Below are positions 9,601 to 14,579 of a DNA stretch of 14,579 bases, piece by piece. How positions within the stretch are numbered: the stretch's first letter is position 1; the number at the start of each line of letters is the position of its first letter. The stretch covers positions 1 to 14,579 of the forward strand of contig QAXH01000694.1 in assembly GCA_004335635.1 (NCBI GenBank), read 5' to 3'. The notes under the pieces are model-generated. The model searched no databases. It saw only the letters and a program-made list of their open reading frames with translations, and had not been told where the DNA came from. The position numbers and the translations under genes are program-made. The DNA comes from Chloromonas sp. AAM2. Taxonomy: Eukaryota > Chlorophyta > Chlorophyceae > Chlamydomonadales > Chlamydomonadaceae.

Positions 9601-12600
9601 TCCTGTTCAACATGAAGAACCTGGTGCTGGGAGGTGAGGCGGTTAATGCATTGGTGGATGGTGCTTGGCTGGGTGAAGGAGCGACAGCACATGTGGCAAA
9701 GGACAATGATGCATTTTTGCCAGCCGACCCTTCAAGCTTGACATGCAGTGGATGGATTATGTTGATGAGAAAAAGGACTGTGCATCCAGGCCAGCTTGTG
9801 CGTGCTCTTGACTTCCACACTCCGCTTTCAAGAGCCTGCTCAGTTGCAGAAGGAATGCCCGCAGACCCGGACTTGCTGCTGGTGCATGTTTGAGGTAGCT
9901 TCTGACGAGTGCTTGGGCTCCATGTGTGCGCTCTGCACTTGCAAGTAATGCACTGAGCAGTCATCTGCTTGATCGAAGAAGATCCTCATAGCCCCAGGAT
10001 TGCTGCTGATGCATGTTGGGGCAGCTTTTGACGAGTGTTTGAGCTCCATGTGCGCTCTGCAGGCTCCACTGAGTACGTGTTCATGGACTGGGCTCCGGAG
10101 CAGCAGACACGTGTGCATGTGGTCAGGCTGGATGGAACAGGGGTGGGTAGGGGTCAAGCGCATGCACATGGCCGCATGGAGTGTCTTGACGCATGGGGCA
10201 TCTTCATGCACCTTTTTCAAATGCATGGCATACCAGCTTGTGATGGTCGTGTTAACATGCTACCATCGGTCCACACTGCGCAACCGTGCCTGGTGACAAT
10301 CAACGGTTGCGCAGGGTACCTGTCTGACTGTATGACATATCGCAGTGCCACTAATCTACCGCTAATCTACGCCTGGTGGCGTATGGTGGTCCGAAGGCAA
10401 TTTCCCTTCCCCCTTGCCCCCGTTGAGCAGTCCTCCCCGGACTGAAGACCATGTAAACAACAACAACAACAACAAAGGCATGTGGTTTCATCATGCTCTA
10501 CATGCTAATGTTGTCGGTTTGCAGGCCCGCACGCTGCTTGCCCCTCCTTTCTTTACCTTCCACCATGCCAACGCCTTTGAGGAGGACGGACAAATTCACG
10601 TGGATGTTGGCGGGTACGACGGGCCCAAGGTGCGCAGCGGGGCAAGGCTCGGGCGAGGGTGCACCTCGGCAGTGGGTTCACTAAGACTTGAACTGGGAGT
10701 ACCGATTTGGTGAATTATTTTCCTTTTCGATCAATGTTATACGTTACGACGTGCTAGTCATAGGCAGACTTGCTCAACAACATAATCATGAAGTAATGTA
10801 GCAGCGCTGGCCCCTGGCTTCACTGGTAGTGAAGGTAGTGAAGGAGCGGTGCCTAATTCACTGTCTCTGTCCTGCTGTTGTGCAGGTGCTGGACGACCTG
10901 TCCCTACCCAACATGAACGCATACCCGGGCAACAACGTATCGCAGTGAGTCATGTGACCAGCATGGCACTGGGTGGTAGAAACTTTCCTGTGACCAGCAT
11001 GGTAACGGGTGGGTGGGTACGTGCTGCCCTGATGCGATGAGTGCTGGCACAATGCAGAGCTGACACAAAGCATCACTTCAATCACTGCTCACCCTGTTCT
11101 GAAGCGCACCTCGTGCAGGCCGCTCTCGTCGTTGGTTTGCCTAGGTATCAAATAGCCAGATAGGCTGAAGCTGAACTGCTCGTGTGTAGCAGCATGAGCA
11201 CAGGCTTGTGTATGCATGTGCACGCTGCAGGTCCCACCTATGGCGGCTGAGCATCCCCATTGACGCGCCCGACCGCGCCCGCATCCCCGCACCCCGGCCG
11301 CTCATGGCCAACTCGGCGCAGCACGGCAGCTTCTGCGAGTTCCCCGGCGTCAGCCCCAACGTCAAGTAGGTGCTCAATGCAGCGCATCAGGCAGTACAGC
11401 ACTCCACAACGATGAATTGGATATTGGCATCTCTACATGCTCCCAGATGATATCATGCAGCAACTAGCATTGACCACCACAAGCCATCAGACCTTGCAAT
11501 GTGTGCAGTGTTTGTACAGTGCTTATGGCAAGTCTGCTCATGCCACTAGTTGATGTAAGAGGTGACGTCTGCAAATGTCCAAAACAATCGAAGACATGTA
11601 CAATTGTACTGCTGCTGTTGCCCCAGGTCCCAGCCGTACCGGTACGCCTACTCCCTGGCAGCGCAGCGCCCCACCAACATGGGCAATGCAGTGGCCAAGT
11701 ACGACACTCAGGAGGGAACATGCGTCGTGTGGCATGAGGCGGGGTGTGCGCCAGGTGAGCACCGGGGACAGCCTCAATGACATGACCTGTGGTAGGGTCA
11801 GGCTAGCTTGCAAGGCTGGGTGCCTCCAGTTCATGCCCATGGACTCGTGTCATCAACTCCAGTGTCATCTGTAACACTGGGGCCTTGGGGTGCGAGCGAC
11901 CGGAGAGAGCAAGCTAGTGTTATGTTCTTGCTCGAGCAGGATTGTGAAGAGACGGAAAAGTAACCGATACAAAGAACAGTAGGAGAAACCTCTCAGAACA
12001 GAAGCTGACTTAATCTGACCATGTGCAACAGGCTTGTGCACAAACCTTCCAGCGAGAAAGGCTCGAACACAGGCAACCCTGGCTATAAATGCAAGAAGGT
12101 TTCAAGTACATGCTATTGCAGCGACAGGTCTGAAGGCTTGTATGGACTTTGATGCGTGCAGGCGAGCCTATCTTTGTGCCTGCGCCCAACAGTCAGCAAG
12201 AGGACGACGGTGTGCTGATGGTCCCTGTCATGGGCAGTGACGGTGAGTGTGTTGTGTGTGCAAGCAGTGGCAGGCGGGCAGGTTGAGGTGTGCTACAACA
12301 AAACGAAGTTCTGGCATGATTGCAGCATGATTGCTGCAGTTGAAAACTGCCCTGCAATGCCAGCTTGGCAGCACTGGATGTTGATGCAAAATGATCTGAG
12401 AGTCTCCCTGCACGCATCACTGGGTTTGCCGCTAGCTTCGGACATGTGTTTTTTGGTCAGCGCTACAGGCAGGTGCTCTCCTGTACAGAATGAAAGGCCC
12501 AGCGTACCTGTTTCTTGGATGCTCACTGCCTTAGCGGCCGTTTGCTGCCCACTTCAGACATGGGCGGTTTGTTCAGCATTGCAGCCAGACACGCTCCTGT

Positions 12601-12740
12601 GCCATTTGTTGCCGTTTGCAGGCTACTCTTTCCTGCTGGTGTTGGATGGCAAGACATTTACAGAGGTGGCACGTGCTGAGCTACCCTATGCTGTGCCGTA
12701 CCGTTTCCATGGCACATGGATGCCAGCCAACAAAAAATAA
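3615..12740 (+). CDS. Carotenoid cleavage dioxygenase, CCD8-like, 16 exons, complete
   Basis: This is a non-haem Fe(II) dioxygenase that should cleave a carotenoid or apocarotenoid double bond, probably in the plastid. Exons: 3615-3896, 4014-4106, 4454-4551, 4900-4975, 5392-5506, 5907-5962, 7760-7885, 8300-8340, 9390-9502, 10063-10142, 10525-10629, 10886-10944, 11231-11365, 11627-11754, 12162-12242 and 12622-12740 (TAA). Phases agree at all 15 junctions and give 568 residues, a normal CCD length. Residues about 1-85 are Ala/Ser/Arg/Lys-rich and look like a transit peptide. [10 protein letters not shown] marks the start of the propeller. The four iron histidines are visible: H255 (TAHPK), H307 (WVHDFS), H373 (FHHANAFEE) and H559 (FHGTWM). 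Blocks such as [14 protein letters not shown] and [18 protein letters not shown] resemble plant CCD8 (carlactone synthase) more than CCD1/4/NCED or animal BCO, judged from remembered family patterns. The usual LRNGPG is LGNGAG here. Subfamily placement is moderately sure; family membership is very sure. Confidence 0.95.
3897..4013 (+). other. CCD intron 1, in frame and stop-free
   Basis: The donor is CTG|GTGCGT and the acceptor CTTGCAG|GTA. The length is 117 nt, a multiple of three, with no stop in the reading frame, so retention would simply insert 39 residues (607 in total). Its translation (His/Ser/Pro-rich) does not look like CCD sequence. It falls between the transit-peptide-like region and the conserved [13 protein letters not shown] block, so splicing is the preferred reading. 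Confidence 0.7.
4107..5906 (+). other. CCD introns 2-5 with their small exons
   Basis: Introns 4107-4453, 4552-4899, 4976-5391 and 5507-5906 (347-416 nt) separate exons 3-6 and show no genes of their own. Intron 2 has a short telomere-like tract (GGGTAGGGTAGGGTTGGG, about 4229-4246). Intron 4 has a TGTAGTGTAGTGTCAC tract repeated loosely around 5057-5100. Intron 5 ends with a 35-bp tandem duplication, listed separately. Confidence 0.75.
5783..5857. repeat. 35-bp tandem duplication in CCD intron 5
   Basis: Two near-identical 35-bp units start at 5783 and 5818 (GTCATAAGCATAATCACCTT...). A third, degenerate start (GTCACAAACAT) is at 5853. The array ends about 50 bases before the exon 6 acceptor. 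Each unit contains a CATGCA word, the first followed by GAC, but neither makes a better acceptor than the one used at 5906. Confidence 0.75.
6969..7000. repeat. 11-bp tandem repeat, 3 copies
   Basis: The unit GGGGCCCTAAT occurs at 6969, 6980 and 6991; the last copy ends in AA before GTCAAG. The copies are perfect. Each contains the palindrome GGGCCC. Confidence 0.85.
7371..7510. repeat. 10-bp satellite GGCTCCCTGT, about 14 copies
   Basis: Thirteen consecutive units run from 7381 to 7510, and a near copy (CGCTCCCTGT) precedes them at 7371. Only one other change is seen, GGCTCCTTGT at 7421-7430. Because 10 is not a multiple of 3, all frames read the same 10-residue cycle ([10 protein letters not shown] on the plus strand). 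It is intronic, so this is not evidence of protein. Confidence 0.95.
7698..7736. repeat. TA/TG microsatellite before the exon 7 acceptor
   Basis: An alternating purine-pyrimidine tract of TATATG/TATA words lies about 25 bases upstream of the acceptor at 7759. It is a simple repeat that is likely variable in length between strains. Confidence 0.85.
7886..8299 (+). other. CCD intron 7
   Basis: The donor is ATTCAG|GTGAGC and the acceptor GTCTGCAG|GAC; length 414 nt. It contains a perfect 8-bp stem with a 3-base loop at 8032-8050 (ATAAGCTG TAG CAGCTTAT). Nothing else was recognised. Confidence 0.75.
8771..8861. repeat. 91-bp direct repeat, left copy
   Basis: It starts GCATCTGGCTTACTGGAACA and matches 9261-9351 with about 7 differences by eye. 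Its first part is the same sequence as part of the 48-bp unit, and its end merges into the 24-bp unit. Confidence 0.85.
8864..8982. repeat. 24-bp minisatellite, 5 copies
   Basis: Units starting CAGTATGAGAACACTCAGTA begin at 8864, 8888, 8912, 8935 and 8959. The third unit is 23 bp because it lost one G; all the others are 24 bp. Partial copies flank the array at 8850 and 8983. Confidence 0.92.
8995..9282. repeat. 48-bp minisatellite, 6 copies
   Basis: Units starting GCATACAGTGTGTTGTTGAT begin at 8995, 9043, 9091, 9139, 9187 and 9235, with no length change and only a few substitutions (GATC/GATT/GACC, GGAAC/GGGAC, and CATC to CAAC in the last). The seventh start at 9283 runs into the right 91-bp repeat. 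Confidence 0.95.
9261..9351. repeat. 91-bp direct repeat, right copy
   Basis: It matches 8771-8861 at an offset of 490 bases and is followed by one CACTCAGTAGGGGCA remnant of the 24-bp unit. It ends about 40 bases before the exon 9 acceptor. Confidence 0.85.
9453..9648. repeat. Tandem triplication of the exon 9 end and its splice donor
   Basis: Three copies start CATTGTGGAGAACCCGATCC at 9453, 9518 and 9584 (periods 65 and 66). Copy 1 is the real 3' end of exon 9 plus the first bases of intron 9, with its donor at 9503. Copies 2 and 3 lie in the intron and carry donors at 9569 and 9634 in the same context. Copy 2 has one extra G and an AAG to AAC change; copies 2 and 3 share GAGGCGG where copy 1 has GAGCCGG. 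Reading past donor 1 shifts frame and meets TGA at 9547-9549, so only donor 1 yields the full protein. Confidence 0.95.
9867..10073. repeat. Diverged duplication of the exon 10 acceptor region
   Basis: Segment 9867-9957 resembles 9992-10073. Shared words include TTGCTGCTG, GCATGTT, TGACGAGTG, GCTCCATGTG, GCGCTCTGCA and CACTGAG. The second copy contains the working acceptor CTCTGCAG|GC at 10062 and the start of exon 10. In the first copy the AG is lost (CTCTGCACTTG), so it is a decayed acceptor. Confidence 0.75.
10143..12621 (+). other. CCD introns 10-15
   Basis: Introns are 10143-10524, 10630-10885, 10945-11230, 11366-11626, 11755-12161 and 12243-12621 (256-407 nt). All are GT-AG; intron 13 uses GTAGGT. 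Intron 10 has an AAC trinucleotide run at about 10456-10475. Intron 15 has a short inverted repeat TGCAGCA/TGCTGCA near 12324-12341. No genes were recognised in them. Confidence 0.75.
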
Positions 12741-13685
12741 ACCGGAACTGAGATGCTTGTTGGTCATATGATTGTGGACTGGAGAGAAGTGCACACATGG
12801 CTGATGGCTGCACATGAAAGGAGTGATACAGTTGAAAGAGCGTGAGATAGAAGTAGAGAGTCGTGCTGTTGACAACTGCGAGTTTAATTCATACGAGTTT
12901 CATGTACGAGCCCAGGTGCGAACTATTGAAGTATTGTGTATTTCGATGAACAGAATTATCATTACCAGGACAGTGCAGATGCTCTAACCAAGAGTTGTAC
13001 AGCAGGCATAACGTAATTTATGAAGTCACTGCCGTGCCATCGGCATAATGTATTCTATTGATATTCTCTGCTTTTGCATCCTAGTATTGCCTTCGTTGCA
13101 CTTGTTGTGCAGATTTGCCAGGTTGAGTGATTAGTGTAAGCAGGAGCGATGTGCCGCGCTCGGCCATGTGGCTCGTGATGTTGGTGATGCAACGGAGGCA
13201 GACAATGCATCAACAAGTCAACATGGAGTTGGCTCATGACCAAATGCCCCCCAACGCATCTTTTCAAACCCTCAACCATGCAAGTCAGGCTCTCTAAACA
13301 AATCAATTCTGCATTGTCAGCCATTCAGTCTGTCAGCCCTTAAGCAACCAGCCAAGTTGACGGCCTTCTTTGCCACGCAATACTTAATGAGCTCTGAGGC
13401 CCATTAGCGTCCTTGTGGGTGGTGTGTCAGCCATCCAGCCTTTCAGCAGTGATTGGAAGTGGCCAGAAGCTGTAGCCGCCTGGGCCCATGGCGTGAAAAG
13501 GATGCCAGGTTTCCAGCAACAAAGCGCATCAAGGCTGCTGCATTCATGACCGCTGTCAGGAGTGCAGGCTGTTGTCAGAGATTCCATCAGTGAGCTGTTG
13601 TCAGAGAGTCCATCAGTGTATTAAATCTGGCTAGATCAACCTTCAAGATCGTTTCAAGCCGGTTGGGAGTTGGCAGTTTGACGCA
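12741..13685. other. CCD 3' UTR and intergenic region
   Basis: No supported gene lies here. Short open stretches on the minus strand (13055-13324 and 13384-13587) match no family I recognise. An imperfect 26-bp tandem duplication (GCTGTTGTCAGAGA..., 13568 and 13594) precedes the possible third gene. Confidence 0.6.
13135..13139 (+). terminator. Candidate poly(A) signal TGTAA for the CCD gene
   Basis: This is the first TGTAA downstream of the CCD stop codon, about 395 bases after it. TGTAA is the usual poly(A) signal in chlorophyte algae. The pentamer also occurs by chance, so this is a weak call. Confidence 0.35.
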
Positions 13686-13741
13686 ATGGATGATGCATTG
13701 TTTGCCGATGCGGCAGACAGCGCGCCTAAACAGCAATTGAA

Positions 13742-14422
13742 ATGCTGGGCGTCGTATTCTCAGAAGCTCCGAAAGAGAGGCACAAGAAATCGAAGAAGAA
13801 ACACAGCAAGGTGCGTAACCACGCTGGACTGGAGCAAGTCATCACCCCATGGTCATGTGTGTGTGCAGTGCGGCACTGCGTGGGTTTGGGGCATAGGCTT
13901 TGCCACACCATAGTGCTTGGGGTGTGTGAAAGCACCATGGAGCGCATGTACGAGTCAGCACCAATAGCACAGCATGGGTGTCTCATGCGAAAACAAGGTT
14001 GGCGTGCAGCCAGGCTGCTGCACTTTGTAAAGCTGCGTTGAGTGCCAGGCTCAGAGATTGCAACTGGATGCAACGAGGGTATGCAGGGTGGCAAGGCTGA
14101 TGGCACCAGCACCAGCAGTCCCACAAGCCAGCTTTGCCCTGCATGCACCAGCAGGAGCACAAGAAGAAGAAGAAAAGCAAGTCCAAGGATGCCACACCTG
14201 CAGGTACGGACTGCATCTATCAGCACGGCGAGCATCGTTTGACACAGCTGATCAATGCATGGCTTCCCATTCACGCCAAATGTGATAGCAGCATGGTGTG
14301 CCACTCAACAGGCATGGGATGACCATGACGTGCATGTTTGCCATGCGCGCCCTTGCAGCCCCTGGCAGCGATGATGGGTCTGGCAGTGGCAGCAGCTCAG
14401 GTGCCAGTGACCAGGAGCAAGG

Positions 14423-14461
<39 letters not shown>

Positions 14462-14579
14462 TCACGTGTGTGTGTGTGTGTGTGTGTGCGTGCGTGTACG
14501 TGTGTGTACGTGTCATTCATTTCATCATTACATAGCTTCTCATGGTTCAACCCACGGTACCGCAGGACCAACCAGCTAG
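13742..14579 (+). CDS. Possible 5' part of a lysine-rich low-complexity protein gene (partial, uncertain frame)
   Basis: Three short segments bounded by splice-like signals join in one phase: 13742-13810 (ending KERHKKSKKKHSK), 14155-14203 (EHKKKKKSKSKDATPA) and 14359-14421 (PGSDDGSGSGSSSGASDQEQ). Donors are GTGCGT, GTACGG and GTGTGT; acceptors are GCAG. A possible fourth acceptor at 14564 would give only four more residues before TAG at the last bases of the window, so the real next exon may lie outside. A basic tract followed by a Gly/Ser/Asp tract is common in nucleolar and chromatin proteins, but no family is recognised. An earlier ATG at 13686 opens a different frame (MDDALFADAADSAPKQQLK...) that stays open through the same splices and past the window end, so frame and start are undecided. 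Confidence 0.3.
14422..14513. repeat. TG microsatellite
   Basis: Two (TG)n runs broken by GCGCGCGTTCACG make up most of 14422-14490, followed by TGCGTGCGTGTACG variants. It sits directly after a putative splice donor, so it is probably intronic. Cysteine/valine-rich open frames across it come from the repeat. Confidence 0.9.

Noticed and set aside
13055..13587. Two minus-strand open frames downstream of the CCD (89 and 67 codons)
   Set aside because: There is no recognisable motif, composition is ordinary for non-coding DNA here, and no consistent exon chain could be built.
13726..14304. 192-codon minus-strand open frame with leucine-rich stretch
   Set aside because: The hydrophobic stretch is the reverse of the AAG-rich (lysine) tract on the plus strand. 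Other parts have no similarity that I recognise.
14298..14579. Cys/Val-rich open frame at the window end
   Set aside because: It is the direct translation of a TG microsatellite that follows a likely splice donor.

Overview
The window is nuclear DNA of a photosynthetic eukaryote, most likely a chlorophyte green alga. It holds many short exons, all split by GT-AG introns. Donors are mostly GTGAG/GTGCG/GTAAG-like and acceptors mostly TGCAG-like. Base composition looks moderate in GC, and a TGTAA motif (the usual chlorophyte poly(A) signal) lies downstream of the main gene. The genus cannot be fixed from sequence alone. No rRNA, tRNA, CRISPR array or bacterial-type operon was seen.

Layout. Positions 1-355 are 3' flank of the first gene and carry two copies of a perfect 56-bp repeat. 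Positions 356-3448 (minus strand) are a complete 10-exon gene for a membrane-anchored short-chain dehydrogenase/reductase of 324 residues, resembling the HSD17B12 / very-long-chain 3-oxoacyl-CoA reductase group. Positions 3449-3614 form a 166-bp intergenic gap between two divergent start codons, a candidate bidirectional promoter. Positions 3615-12740 (plus strand) are a complete 16-exon gene for a carotenoid cleavage dioxygenase of 568 residues that looks most like plant CCD8. Both reading frames were rebuilt exon by exon. Every phase matches, and all catalytic motifs fall in the spliced frame.

Positions 12741-13685 are 3' UTR and intergenic sequence. From about 13686 to the window end there is weak evidence for the 5' part of a third plus-strand gene, with lysine-rich then Gly/Ser/Asp-rich short exons.

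The most unusual structure is inside the CCD introns. Intron 6 holds a 10-bp satellite of about 14 copies. Intron 8 holds a nested composite minisatellite (24-bp and 48-bp arrays between two 91-bp direct repeats). Intron 9 starts with two extra tandem copies of the end of exon 9, each with its own splice donor, and ends with a decayed duplicate of the exon 10 acceptor region. A functional link between the SDR and the CCD (for example apocarotenal reduction) is only inferred from their head-to-head arrangement.
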